A DNA stretch of 36,107 nt from Longimicrobiaceae bacterium (lineage in GTDB: Bacteria; Gemmatimonadota; Gemmatimonadetes; Longimicrobiales; Longimicrobiaceae). Of the stretch, positions 8,923 to 17,325 are shown piece after piece. Made by a program: the position numbers and the translations under genes. The DNA lies in NCBI GenBank assembly GCA_035696245.1, contig DASRQW010000215.1, forward strand, positions 1 through 36,107, given 5' to 3'. The first letter of the stretch is position 1. Every line of letters starts with the position of its first letter. A model generated the notes under the pieces. It had not been told where the DNA came from, did not search any database, and saw only the letters and a list, made by a program, of their open reading frames with translations.

Positions 8923-8950
8923 CCACCTGGGGCACCGGTGCCCCAGGTGG
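8923..8950. terminator. Perfect 14-bp hairpin after the transglycosylase gene
   Basis: CCACCTGGGGCAC-CG-GTGCCCCAGGTGG is a perfect 28-nt palindrome starting 13 nt after the stop, followed by AAAGGTTTTC. It is the best intrinsic-terminator candidate in this part of the window, although the T run is short and offset by five bases. Confidence 0.75.
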
Positions 8951-9004
8951 AAAGGTTTTCCGGCCCGCAACCCCGCCGAGCGGGCGACGCGGTTCCGCAA
9001 GTGT

Positions 9005-9045
9005 GACGATCCCGGCCAGGCGCTTCCCCGCCCGCCGGGATCGTC
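9005..9045. terminator. Second hairpin upstream of the rhomboid gene
   Basis: GACGATCCCGGC at 9005-9016 pairs perfectly with GCCGGGATCGTC at 9034-9045 across a 17-nt loop. It may back up the terminator at 8923-8950 or be leader RNA structure of the next gene. Its presence argues against starting that gene at the GTG at 9003. Confidence 0.5.
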
Positions 9046-9149
9046 GCTTGTCGGCATTCTTATCCCATCCGCGCTCGTCCGTCACCGTGGGCTCGCCGCC
9101 GCGCCGGACGCGACCGCATCCGCTTCCCATCTCCCGACCCGGCCCGCCA

Positions 9150-11042
9150 GTGACCGTCTTCGGCCAGCCCGTCCCGTTGGTGCTCGTCGTCTATTTCCTG
9201 ATGCTCGCCGTCTCCATCGGCTATGCGTGGCCGGTGCGGATGGGATGGACGTTGTTCGGCCCGCCAGGCGAAGGCGAGCTGCCCGACCTCGACCCGTACG
9301 AAGCGGCCCTGCTCCGTGCCGGAGAGCTGGCCACCGTGTATTCGGCCCTCGCCGCGCTGACGAGGCGCGGGAGCCTGGCGCCCAGCCTGGGCGAGCGGCG
9401 GCTGCGGGTCACGGGGGTGCGGCCGGTGGATGTACATCCCCTGGAAGAGGCTGTGTACAAGGCGCTCACGTCGCTTCCGGGAACGAAGCTGTACGGCGCG
9501 CACATCCTGGGCGGCGTGCGGGTGATGGTCAAGCCCGCCCTGGCGGAGGTGGAGGAGCGGCTGGACCGGCGCGGGCTTCGCGTCTCCAAAGCCCGGGGCG
9601 ATGGCTTGGCGGGGCGCTCGTTCGCGGCGATGTTCGCCACGGCGTGCGCCGGCTTGATCCTGGGCATGTTCGAGATGGGGCCCAGCGGAACCCTTTCCGA
9701 CCCCACGGTGCTGTGGATGGCCTTCACGCCTTTCGTGCTGGGCGTCGGGCTCGTCCTGTTCCATCCGCGGCTCACCAGCCGCGGTCGCTGGGTCGTACGC
9801 CGGCTGGCGGCGAGCGGGCATCGCATCGGGCTTCCCGCCGCGGTTTCGGACGGCGCGGAGGGGCGCGAGGACGATGAGGCGGATCCGCTCCATGCGCTGG
9901 CGAAGGTGCTCGTGGCCCATCCCGAGCCGGGCAAGGCGGAAGACGCACCGGGCGCCGGGCAGCCTGCGGAAGCGCCGATGGACCTGGGCGAGTACGGCTA
10001 CTACGTGGGTACGGACCCGCGTCCCTGCTCCGCTTCGGAGCTGGCGGTCCTCTGCGGCGGGGGAGAGGCGCCCTCGCTGGTGTGGACGCCGCAGTCGTCG
10101 CAGCCGCAGCATCCCGCGCGTGTCCCGTTCCTCTTCGAGCGCATCCGCGGCCGCGTGGTGCAGGAGCGTTTCCGGAAGCTCCGCTCGGAGGTGATGGGCA
10201 CCGCCGTCTGGCTGGCCTTCTGGGGTTTCGGCGGGTTCGGCTTTCCGTCGTTCTGGCTGATCCTGGTGGCTGTCACGGGCGTGGGCGTCTTCTCCGCATT
10301 CCGCGAGTGGCGGCGCGCGAAGGCGTTGACGCCGGAGGCGGTGTCGGCTCCCCCGCCGCCGGTGGAGATCTCGGAATGGGCGGAGCTCGCCGCGCTCAAG
10401 CGCCCGCTCTACACGCGGTGGCTCGTGGGCGCGATCGCCGCGGTCGGCGCGGTGCAGCTTCTGCCGGGGTACAGCGGCACGGCCGCGGCCGGGATGGTGA
10501 AGCACGCGATCCGTGCCGGCGAGTGGTGGCGCCTGGCCACCGGCGGCATGCTGCACGCCAACCCCATCCACTTCACCATGAACATGGTGGCGCTGCTGGT
10601 GTTCGGCCGGCTGGCGGAGATGTACGGGCGGCGGGCGTACGTGCCGCTGGTGTTCTTCCTGTCCGTCCTGGGCGGCGGCGTGGCGAGCGTGCTCTGGACG
10701 GCGAACGATTCCGTGGGCGCGTCCGGCGGGATCGCGGGGCTGCTCGGCTACCTGCTGGTGCTGGGGTGGAGATACCGGCGCGCGCTGCCGCCCAACTTCG
10801 TCACCAGCCTGCTCTACGTGGTGGGCGTCAACGCGCTGATCGGGGCCGTGGGATACGGGATCATCGATAACGCCGCGCACGCCGGCGGCCTCGTCACCGG
10901 CGCGGCGCTGGGGGTGATCCTTCTCCCGGCGACACCGCCCGACGAAGACGCCGCCGCGCGCATGAGCCCCGCCGGAATCGCCTTCCTCGCCCCGACGCTG
11001 CTGGCATGCGCGGGCGCCATCGCCGCTATCCTGCGCAGCTAG
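9150..11042 (+). CDS. TIGR04222-like membrane domain fused to a rhomboid protease
   Basis: This is a 630-aa polytopic protein with two recognisable parts. The N-terminal half has a helix at about 5-25, then LDPYEAALLRAGELATVYSALAALTRRGSL, the PYExAxLRxG...A...AL..RG pattern of TIGR04222-type membrane proteins of unknown function, and more helices at about 155-205. The C-terminal half (about 415-605) is a rhomboid intramembrane serine protease: GEWWRLATGGMLHANPIHFTMNM, the catalytic Ser525 in GASGGIAG and His577 in NAAHAGGL. The middle (about 280-400) is variable with an extra pair of helices. The GTG at 9150 places the first helix at the N-terminus, but no good ribosome site is visible; ATG 9201 is an alternative. 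Substrate unknown. Confidence 0.8.
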   Translation: MTVFGQPVPLVLVVYFLMLAVSIGYAWPVRMGWTLFGPPGEGELPDLDPYEAALLRAGELATVYSALAALTRRGSLAPSLGERRLRVTGVRPVDVHPLEEAVYKALTSLPGTKLYGAHILGGVRVMVKPALAEVEERLDRRGLRVSKARGDGLAGRSFAAMFATACAGLILGMFEMGPSGTLSDPTVLWMAFTPFVLGVGLVLFHPRLTSRGRWVVRRLAASGHRIGLPAAVSDGAEGREDDEADPLHALAKVLVAHPEPGKAEDAPGAGQPAEAPMDLGEYGYYVGTDPRPCSASELAVLCGGGEAPSLVWTPQSSQPQHPARVPFLFERIRGRVVQERFRKLRSEVMGTAVWLAFWGFGGFGFPSFWLILVAVTGVGVFSAFREWRRAKALTPEAVSAPPPPVEISEWAELAALKRPLYTRWLVGAIAAVGAVQLLPGYSGTAAAGMVKHAIRAGEWWRLATGGMLHANPIHFTMNMVALLVFGRLAEMYGRRAYVPLVFFLSVLGGGVASVLWTANDSVGASGGIAGLLGYLLVLGWRYRRALPPNFVTSLLYVVGVNALIGAVGYGIIDNAAHAGGLVTGAALGVILLPATPPDEDAAARMSPAGIAFLAPTLLACAGAIAAILRS

Positions 11043-11325
11043 GCGGCCTCCGGACGGTGGACGGTGGACGTTGGACGTGGGAATGCGCGAGACGCGAGGC
11101 GACCACGAGCATGTCGTCGGCCGGCACTGCCGCATCGAGTACTGCTTCTTCCCGCCCGCGAGCGTGCCGGACTTCTTGTGGGCGCTGGAAACTGGCGAGC
11201 GCGCGCCACCGCGGACTATCCGCCTGCCATTCGCGAGATGTCGACCTGACCTCGTCCGCCGATTCGCGGGCGGACGGAGCGACGGTGGATGTCTAGCGTT
11301 GCTTCGGCCGCGGCGCATGCGGATG

Positions 11326-11354
11326 CGGCGGATGCGATAAATCGCACCCCTACA
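11326..11354 (-). repeat. Dispersed 29-bp repeat, copy 2 (inverted)
   Basis: Read on the minus strand this is ATGTAGGGGTGCGATTTATC continuing GCATCCGCC, identical over 29 bases to the copy at 30688-30716. The centre TGCGAT-TT-ATCGCA is an inverted repeat. Confidence 0.8.
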
Positions 11355-11404
11355 TGAGGTTGAGGGTGCGCGATCGTTCGTGAGGATGCCGGGGAGGATG
11401 TGAA

Positions 11405-11439
11405 GAAGCACCTCGGGCGATGGATGCCGGAGGTGCTTC
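11405..11439 (-). terminator. Hairpin downstream of the 210-aa gene
   Basis: GAAGCACCTC at 11405-11414 pairs with GAGGTGCTTC at 11430-11439. It lies 35 bases beyond the stop of the minus-strand gene. The stem is 10 bp with a 15-nt loop and no clear T tract, so it is a moderate terminator candidate. Confidence 0.45.
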
Positions 11440-11474
11440 GTCGTTCCAAGCGCGGCTCGCCTGCCCTGCCCGCG

Positions 11475-12107
11475 TCAGACGTCGACGTTGGAGAGGTAGT
11501 TGCCGAGAACGCGGTTGGTGGCGTTCAGGACGGCGAGGGCGGCGGAGCGGTGCGGGTTCTCGGTGTCGAGCGAGGCACCCACCAGGGCCGAGGCCGACGC
11601 GGGCTCGGTGCGGAGAACGACGACCACCACGTCGGTGTCGAAGGCGCGGAAGCTCTTGATGCCCACCAGGTGGAACTTGAGCTGCCGCTGAAGCAGCGCC
11701 TCCAGCGTGCGTAGCGTGGAGAGCGCGGCCAGGCGCAGCTCCATGGCGGGCCCGCTCTCGCCGTCGACCGAGCTGGTGTACGTGACGCCTCCCCACTCCA
11801 GCTCCACGGCGGCGCTGGCGCGGCCGGGCCGCGACTCCACGCGCGCGCTCATGAACTTCACGCGGCGGCGGGGCTGCGGGGCGGGCAGATGGCAGAACTG
11901 CACGTCGGCTTCGCGCTGCGAGAGGCCGTGGTGCACGAGGATGGCGCGTACCTTCAGCTCGGCGGGCTCGCCGTCCGGCTGGTCGCACACCACGTACACG
12001 CCCAGGCGTTCGCCCGGGTCGAAGAGCACGCGGTGCACACCGGGCACGGCCTCCAGCTCGGCGCGCAGCACGGCGAGCGCAGGCGCCTCCAGCGAAGGGA
12101 AGCTCAT
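11475..12107 (-). CDS. Conserved-looking protein of unknown function, 210 aa
   Basis: I do not recognise this family. The predicted 210-aa soluble protein has no signal peptide or membrane helix. The N-terminal part (about 1-85) alternates strands and helices (VLRAELEAVPGVHRVLFDP, RLGVYVVCDQP, ELKVRAILVHHGLSQREADVQF). The C-terminal part (about 95-210) contains RRRVKFMSARVESRPGRASAAVELEW, then VVVVVLRTEPASASALVGASLDTENPHRSAALAVLNATNRVLG. That last block looks like a strand plus a long helix and loosely recalls allosteric regulatory domains such as that of 2-isopropylmalate synthase; I would not assign function from it. The ATG at 12107 has GGAG eight bases upstream. Codon use fits a real gene. 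Confidence 0.7.
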   Translation of the reverse strand: MSFPSLEAPALAVLRAELEAVPGVHRVLFDPGERLGVYVVCDQPDGEPAELKVRAILVHHGLSQREADVQFCHLPAPQPRRRVKFMSARVESRPGRASAAVELEWGGVTYTSSVDGESGPAMELRLAALSTLRTLEALLQRQLKFHLVGIKSFRAFDTDVVVVVLRTEPASASALVGASLDTENPHRSAALAVLNATNRVLGNYLSNVDV

Positions 12108-12425
12108 GGGGAGGGGCTCCGGGGGGAATTTTCGTGTGTTTCCGCAACGTAGGGGCGCGGCGGACACACTGTCAAGAATCGCAACGTCCCATTCGTGCCC
12201 CTCACGCGTCGGATTCCACGCATCGGCCGGGAGAATCCGCCGCGGGCCGGCCGCCGCGCATCTCCCGGAAGGGTGCGGAAACGTGCGTACGGGACGACGG
12301 AGCGCTGCGGAGCCGCATCCGCCCCCTGGGCCCGCATCTCCCGAAAACCGTGGAGCCAGGGACGCGAACGGGCCCGGAGCAAGCGCGCTCCGGGCCCGTT
12401 CGCCGTGCTCATGCCGCGTACCGGC
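12108..12425. other. Intergenic region with two CATCTCCCG copies
   Basis: No gene is supported in this 318-bp stretch between two minus-strand genes. It carries CATCTCCCG at 12259 and 12335 and the hairpin at 12365-12402. Confidence 0.5.
12365..12402 (-). terminator. Perfect 16-bp hairpin downstream of the baeRF gene
   Basis: CGAACGGGCCCGGAGC (12365-12380) pairs perfectly with GCTCCGGGCCCGTTCG (12387-12402) around a 6-nt loop. It lies 23 bases past the stop of the minus-strand gene. There is no T run, so termination may need other factors or the hairpin may protect the 3' end. Confidence 0.6.
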
Positions 12426-13547
12426 TCAGAAGCGCAGCAGGGCGCCGGCGCCCTTCAGGTCCTGCACGTCCTGCGGGTCGGCGAACGAGATGGCGACGCC
12501 CTGGCCCTCGGCCATGCGCACCATCTCCTCCACCACGTCCACGCCCTGGAGCGTGCTGGAGCCGTCGTACGGGCAGGTCTTGAGGTCGCGCGCGAACACG
12601 AAGCCGCACTGGCCGCAGCGCACGCCGTCGCGCCGCTGGTCCGACGCCAGCAGCAGCGTGTCGACCTTGCCCTCCTGGAGCGCGGTGAGGGTTCCCTGGA
12701 AGCCGGCGGTGGCCAGGTAGTCGTGCGCCACCCGGTCGCGAACCTGCTCGATCACCTCGCGGCTCGCGCTCTCCTGCGCCGTGCGAAGGTGGGGTTCCAG
12801 GCGCTGCAGGATCTCGCTGGCCGGGTCGTCGATCTCCATGGGGCCGGTGTGCACCACCTTCTGCAAGATGCTGTCGGGCAGGAACTCGCGGAACGCCGCC
12901 ACGTTCTCGTCGGTGCCCAGGATCACCAGGTCGTCCGGACGGTAGCGGGCCACGAAGTCCTCCACCTCCTTGCAGAAGTCCTTGAAGAAGTGCTTCATCT
13001 CCTCGCGCTTGCGGCGCTGGAAACGCTCCTGCGAGTAGCCGCCGGCGTGCACGTCGTGCGGCGTGGGGATGGGATTGGGACGCACGTTGATCTCGTCCAG
13101 CAGCGTGCCCAGGTACACGCTGAGGATGCGCACGTGCTCGCGGTCCAGCAGGATCACGCCGTAGTGGTGGTAGCTCTCCAGCACCTGCGCGAGCGGCGCG
13201 ATGACGGGCCGCGGGCCCACCACCAGGCGGTTCTGCACCGAGACGGGGAACTGCACGGCCTCCATCCACTCGCCCCCCAGCTCGGCGTAGATCACCACAC
13301 CCCGGTTCGCCTCGTCGAAGTCGTTCTCCAGCCAGCTCCGCACTCGCTCGAAGGTGCTGGCCACCTCCGGGTCGTCCACCCGCAGGCCGCCGTCCAGCTC
13401 CTCGAACTGCGCGCGCTTCTGGTTGAGGAAAACGGTGTGCGTCCGTTTGTTGTTCTCGTTCACGGACATGTCCAGGAACAGCGAGACCACCTGCTTCCCG
13501 CTCTCTTCCCGGCCGAGGAGTCGTTCCAGATCGCCTTTGCTGATCAT
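12426..13547 (-). CDS. baeRF-type protein (bacterial relative of aRF1/eRF1) with zinc ribbon
   Basis: This 373-aa cytoplasmic protein resembles bacterial members of the archaeo-eukaryotic release factor superfamily (baeRF, probably family 10). The N-terminal part begins SGKQVVSLFLDMSVNENNKRTHTVFLNQ. The middle carries YGVILLDREHVRILSVYLG, and then GGYSQERFQRRKREEMKHFFKDFCKEVEDF and DDLVILGTDENVAAFREFLP, the eRF1 domain 2-like fold. Near the C-terminus a four-Cys ribbon CGQC-x8-CPYDG-like element (CGQCGFVFARDLKTCPYDG) has only three visible Cys in this span. No GGQ motif is present, so peptide release by the eRF1 mechanism is unlikely. Family members are suspected to act in ribosome or stress biology. 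ATG 13547 is the obvious start. Confidence 0.8.
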   Translation of the reverse strand: MISKGDLERLLGREESGKQVVSLFLDMSVNENNKRTHTVFLNQKRAQFEELDGGLRVDDPEVASTFERVRSWLENDFDEANRGVVIYAELGGEWMEAVQFPVSVQNRLVVGPRPVIAPLAQVLESYHHYGVILLDREHVRILSVYLGTLLDEINVRPNPIPTPHDVHAGGYSQERFQRRKREEMKHFFKDFCKEVEDFVARYRPDDLVILGTDENVAAFREFLPDSILQKVVHTGPMEIDDPASEILQRLEPHLRTAQESASREVIEQVRDRVAHDYLATAGFQGTLTALQEGKVDTLLLASDQRRDGVRCGQCGFVFARDLKTCPYDGSSTLQGVDVVEEMVRMAEGQGVAISFADPQDVQDLKGAGALLRF

Positions 13548-13827
13548 ATCCGTTGCGGTTCAGGGATCGTGTCGGGCGGGCCGCCCCGCGCAAGGTCCTC
13601 ACCCGCGGCGGCTTGCAAGAACGCTGCCCGCGGCGCCCGCGCGACACGATCCCGCGGAACGACGGAACGTGTCCGGCGCGGTGTTGCGGCGCACCGCCAG
13701 GGACGGCTCCCGGCGAACCAAACGGCGCTCCGGTGGTAATTGGTTCTGTGATGAACGATCGGCTGCACGCGCGCTCGATTCGGGGGATGAAAAGCGGCAG
13801 CCGGGCAACGGCGGATGGACGGAGACA

Positions 13828-14370
13828 ATGGCCGATCTTGACTACGAGGGATACTGGAACCGCGGCTTCTCCTGGGGTGACTACATCGCCCGTGAGGTGA
13901 AGGAGAACCTGTCGCTGTGGGAGGGCGTGTACCGGAAGGCGGCCGTGCCCGGCTGGGCGGTGGATGAAGCGCGGCGCATCGGCGGCGACTGGAAGCTGCT
14001 GGTCATCTCCGAGGACTGGTGCGGCGACGCGTCGAACACGGTGCCCGTCATGGCGCGCCTGGCCGAGGCGGTGCCGGGCGTGGAGATGCGCATCGTGAAG
14101 CGCGACGAGAACACGGAGCTGATGGACGCGTACCTCACCGGCGGCTCGCGCTCCATCCCCCTCGCCGTCGTGCTCGACGCGGATCTCCGCCCGGTTGGCC
14201 GCTGGGGCCCCCGCCCCGCCGAGCTCCAGGCGTTCGTGCAGCGCGAGAAGGCTGCGGCCACCCGGCCGGTGGAGCAGATCTACCGTGACGTGCGCCAGTG
14301 GTACGCCCGCGACGCAGGCGCGTCCACCCTACGCGAGATCCTCGCGATCCTCGCCGCGCACGCCGTCTGA
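13828..14370 (+). CDS. Thioredoxin-fold protein with a single active-site cysteine
   Basis: This 180-aa cytoplasmic protein belongs to the thioredoxin-like group with a WCGDA motif. After an N-terminal helical part (DYEGYWNRGFSWGDYIAREV) comes WKLLVISEDWCGDASNTVPVMARLAEAVPGVEMRIVKRDEN, then the cis-Pro loop GGSRSIPLAVVLD and WGPRPAEL. The usual CxxC is replaced by a single Cys (CGDA), so a dithiol redox cycle is not expected; a monothiol or scaffold role is possible. The ATG at 13828 follows GACGGAGACA. A terminator follows at 14399-14440. The roughly 280 bp upstream, shared with the divergent baeRF gene, should hold both promoters. Confidence 0.87.
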   Translation: MADLDYEGYWNRGFSWGDYIAREVKENLSLWEGVYRKAAVPGWAVDEARRIGGDWKLLVISEDWCGDASNTVPVMARLAEAVPGVEMRIVKRDENTELMDAYLTGGSRSIPLAVVLDADLRPVGRWGPRPAELQAFVQREKAAATRPVEQIYRDVRQWYARDAGASTLREILAILAAHAV

Positions 14371-14398
14371 CGGCTCCGGGGGCGGTCGATGAATGCCC

Positions 14399-14440
14399 AG
14401 CCCCGCCGTGCACTCGCGCGGCGGGGCTCGTCACATCTTT
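14399..14440 (+). terminator. Intrinsic terminator after the thioredoxin-fold gene
   Basis: AGCCCCGCCG (14399-14408) pairs with CGGCGGGGCT (14419-14428), giving a 10-bp GC-rich stem and a 10-nt loop. It is followed by CGTCACATCTTTTCC with TTTT at 14437-14440. Confidence 0.75.
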
Positions 14441-15215
14441 TCCTACGCACGCCTCCCGCTCTCGCAGCCCGACACGTTCGGGCCCGCTGCCAAGTTGAGC
14501 CGCAAAGGTGAGTCGGAATCATGTACCAGCCATAAACCGCGCCGCCACCACGATCCGCCTGCATTGCGCCTTTCAGAGCACCGACCTAAGCCCGTGCCGG
14601 GTGCGTCGCACGCGCTGAATCCGTCTAGTTATCGCAACCATACAACTGCGGTCTTCGATCGAGACTTGGTGCGCGGATGGAATGGATTCGCGGACCTGCT
14701 CCAACCCGGCGACAAGGCGAAAGTGCACGGCCCCGCCCCTGATCCGACGAGTAGCGCAGGAAACCGGTCATGTTTGGCCATCTTGCTATTGCACCGCGAC
14801 GTGCGTTCCTCCGTTTGATGACTCTTTGTATGGCACCGCCTTCATGGAACCTGCGCGCGTTTGTCAACAGCGGAGCCGCGCCGAAATTGTATGCTATCTC
14901 CTAGCGAAACCTCATCTCGCGAACTGTCTGGCGTCAGGCCGAATCGTGGCGTCTTCCGACGCTGGAACCCGCCTCGCGAACGATGCACCTGACAGGTTAG
15001 GGCCGCTATGCGGCGGGTCCCGTTTTGCGGTGAAAAGGGGTGTATTTCCTGCAATCCGGGAGCGCCAGCCGTTTCGCGCGCCCGCCGGGTGCCCGCCGGA
15101 GCCGATACCGCGTGCAGGGCGCGGGCAGGCCACCCCGGCTTCGTCAGCCCCCTTCAGCGCCGGCCGCGTATTGCCGTGGCGGCACCCGCCGCCCCGCCCG
15201 CACTTCACCACGACG
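14441..15215. other. Long, A/T-richer intergenic stretch before the histidine kinase
   Basis: About 775 bases lie between the terminator and the kinase start. From roughly 14500 to 15010 the sequence is visibly richer in A and T than anything else in the window. The kinase frame is open upstream to about 14682, but that part has no recognisable domain or gene-like codon use. I see no tRNA, IS terminal repeats or conserved protein here. It may be a decayed gene or transferred segment and probably carries the kinase promoter. Confidence 0.45.
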
Positions 15216-15221
15216 GTGAAC

Positions 15222-17252
15222 ATGACGCTCCTGCAAGGGCACCCCGACCACCTCGCGGTCGCGTTCCACCCGCACGGCTACTGCTATCTGTGGCGCACGG
15301 ACCTGCTGTGGATGCACGCCATGTCCGACGCCATGATCGCGTTCTCGTACTTCTTCATCGGGCTGGGGCTGCTCGTCTTCGTGCGGCGCGGGCGGCGCGA
15401 CCTGCCGTTCCAGAAGATCTTCCTGGCGTTCGGCACCTTCATCGTGGCCTGCGGGGCCACGCACGTCATCGACATCTGGACCATCTGGGTGCCGGCGTAC
15501 TGGATCGCCGGGATGGTGAAGCTGGTGACCGCGGGCGCGTCGGTGGCCACCGCGGCGGCGCTGCCCATGCTCATTCCCCGCGCGCTCCAGACGCTGCGCG
15601 CGGCCAAGCACGGAGAGCGCAACCGCGAGGAGCTGCGGACGGCGTACGCCACGCTGGAGCTGCGCAACGCGGAGCTGCGCGAAGCCAACGAGGCGCTGGA
15701 GGCCGAGGTGCAGGAGCGGCGCCGGGCCGAGCAGGAGGCACGCGGCCTGGCGGCCATCGTCGAGTCGTCGGACGACGCGATCTTCGGGCGTGACCTGGAG
15801 ATGCGGGTGACGAGCTGGAACGCGGGGGCGGAGCGCCTCTTCGGCTTCACGGCCGCCGAGGTCCTGGGTGCGCGGCTGTGGGACCTGGTGCCGCCGGACC
15901 AGGCGGGCGAGACCCGGGCGTACCGCGACCGGGTGAAGGCGGGCGAGCGCATCCGCGCGTTCGAGACGGAGCGGTTCACCAAGTCCGGGCGGCGGGTGAG
16001 CGTCTCGCTGACGCTGTCGCCCCTGTTCGACGAGGACGAGCGCGTGGTGGGCGTGGCCACCATCGCCCGCGACATCACCGAGCAGAAGCAGCTCGCGGAG
16101 CAGCTGCGGCAGTCGCAGCGGCTGGAGGCGGTGGGCAAGCTGGCGGGCGGCGTGGCGCACGACTTCAACAACCTGCTCACCGTGATCCGCGGCAACGCGG
16201 CCTTCCTCCAGGCCGACCTGCCGGAAGACGACCCGCGGCGCCCGGACGTGGGCGAGGTGATCCAGGCGGCCGACCGGGCGGCGGAGCTCACGCGGCAGCT
16301 GCTGGCGTTCAGCCGGCGGCAGATCCTGGAGCCGCGCGACCTGGAGCTGAACGACGTGGTTCTCTCCACCGACCGGCTGCTCCGGCGGCTGATCGGGAAG
16401 GACGTGGAGGTGGTGACCCTGCTGGACCCCGGTGGCGCCCCGGCGCGGGTGGACCCGGGGCAGATGGAGCAAGTGCTGCTGAACCTGGCGCTCAACGCCC
16501 GCGACGCCATGCCCGACGGCGGGCGGCTCACCATCAGCACGGCGGCGGTGGACGTGGGGCCCGGCCACCCGGATGCGCCGGTGGTACGGCCGGGCCCCTA
16601 CTCCGTGATCGAGGTGTCGGACACGGGCGTGGGCATGACGGAGGAGGTGCGCGAGCAGGTTTTCGAGCCGTACTTCACCACCAAGCCGCGCGGCAAGGGC
16701 ACGGGCCTGGGGCTATCGATGGTGCACGGGATCGTGCAGCAGAGCGGCGGGCACATCGTGGTGGACAGCGAGCCGGGCGGCGGCGCGCGCTTCCGCGTCT
16801 TCTTCCCGCGGCTGCCCCGGCCGGCGGCACCGCACTCCCCCGCCCTGGCGGCGGAGGCGGACCGCGCCCGGGGCGGGACGGAGACGGTGCTGCTGGTGGA
16901 GGACGAGGACGCCGTGCGCCTCCTCGCCCGGCGGACGCTGGTGCGGGCCGGGTACACGGTGGCGGAGGCGAGGAACGGCCAGGAGGGGCTGCGGGTGTGG
17001 ACCGAGTGCGCCGGGGCCGTCGACCTGGTGGTCGCGGACCTGGAGATGCCGCTGATGGGCGGGCGCGAGATGGTGCACGAGATCCTGCGGCAGCGGCCCG
17101 GCGTGAAGATCCTGTACATCTCCGGCTACACCGAGGAGAGCGCCATGCGTGGCGGGGAACGCGAGAACGGCTCGGCGTTCGTCGCCAAGCCGTTCTCGCC
17201 CGAGGCGCTGGCCGCCGCCGTCCGCCGCCAGCTCGACGCGCGGAACCCGTAG
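15222..17252 (+). CDS. Hybrid histidine kinase with ethylene-receptor-like membrane domain
   Basis: This 676-aa sensor has, in order: a three-helix membrane domain (about 30-125), a coiled coil (about 130-180), a PAS domain (about 185-300), HisKA with His313 in GGVAHDFNNLL, HATPase_c (NLALNARDAM, DTGVGM, FEPYFTTKPRGKGTGLGLSMV) and a receiver domain with Asp606 in VVADLEMP. The membrane domain matches plant ETR1 and cyanobacterial homologues: Asp36, Tyr43, Ile46, Ile74, Cys77 and His81 sit where ETR1 has Asp25, Tyr32, Ile35, Ile62, Cys65 and His69. Pro36 of ETR1 is Gly47 here. Cys and His are the copper ligands in ETR1, so copper-dependent ethylene sensing is possible. ATG 15222 or GTG 15216 are the best starts. 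No partner regulator is adjacent. Confidence 0.88.
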   Translation: MTLLQGHPDHLAVAFHPHGYCYLWRTDLLWMHAMSDAMIAFSYFFIGLGLLVFVRRGRRDLPFQKIFLAFGTFIVACGATHVIDIWTIWVPAYWIAGMVKLVTAGASVATAAALPMLIPRALQTLRAAKHGERNREELRTAYATLELRNAELREANEALEAEVQERRRAEQEARGLAAIVESSDDAIFGRDLEMRVTSWNAGAERLFGFTAAEVLGARLWDLVPPDQAGETRAYRDRVKAGERIRAFETERFTKSGRRVSVSLTLSPLFDEDERVVGVATIARDITEQKQLAEQLRQSQRLEAVGKLAGGVAHDFNNLLTVIRGNAAFLQADLPEDDPRRPDVGEVIQAADRAAELTRQLLAFSRRQILEPRDLELNDVVLSTDRLLRRLIGKDVEVVTLLDPGGAPARVDPGQMEQVLLNLALNARDAMPDGGRLTISTAAVDVGPGHPDAPVVRPGPYSVIEVSDTGVGMTEEVREQVFEPYFTTKPRGKGTGLGLSMVHGIVQQSGGHIVVDSEPGGGARFRVFFPRLPRPAAPHSPALAAEADRARGGTETVLLVEDEDAVRLLARRTLVRAGYTVAEARNGQEGLRVWTECAGAVDLVVADLEMPLMGGREMVHEILRQRPGVKILYISGYTEESAMRGGERENGSAFVAKPFSPEALAAAVRRQLDARNP

Positions 17253-17284
17253 CGCGACCCGTCTGCGCCTTGTCCACCGCCGCA

Positions 17285-17325
17285 AATCGCCGGTGCGCCT
17301 TCCCAGCGAGGGCGCACCGGCGATT
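17285..17325. terminator. 15-bp hairpin after the histidine kinase gene
   Basis: AATCGCCGGTGCGCC (17285-17299) pairs perfectly with GGCGCACCGGCGATT (17311-17325) over an 11-nt loop, 32 bases past the stop. No T run follows; CATCTCCCG starts at 17328. Confidence 0.6.

Larger units (their letters stand above)
11043..11474. repeat. Intergenic region with tandem 7-mers and dispersed repeat
   Basis: There is no supported gene in these 432 bases. They contain four tandem 7-bp units (GGACGGT, GGACGGT, GGACGTT, GGACGTG) at 11052-11079, a dispersed repeat copy at 11326-11354 and a hairpin at 11405-11439. Short open frames here have repeat-like composition. Confidence 0.6.

Noticed and set aside
14393-14818. 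A 141-codon plus-strand frame after the thioredoxin-fold gene
   Set aside because: It starts next to the terminator hairpin and has no recognisable family or gene-like codon use.
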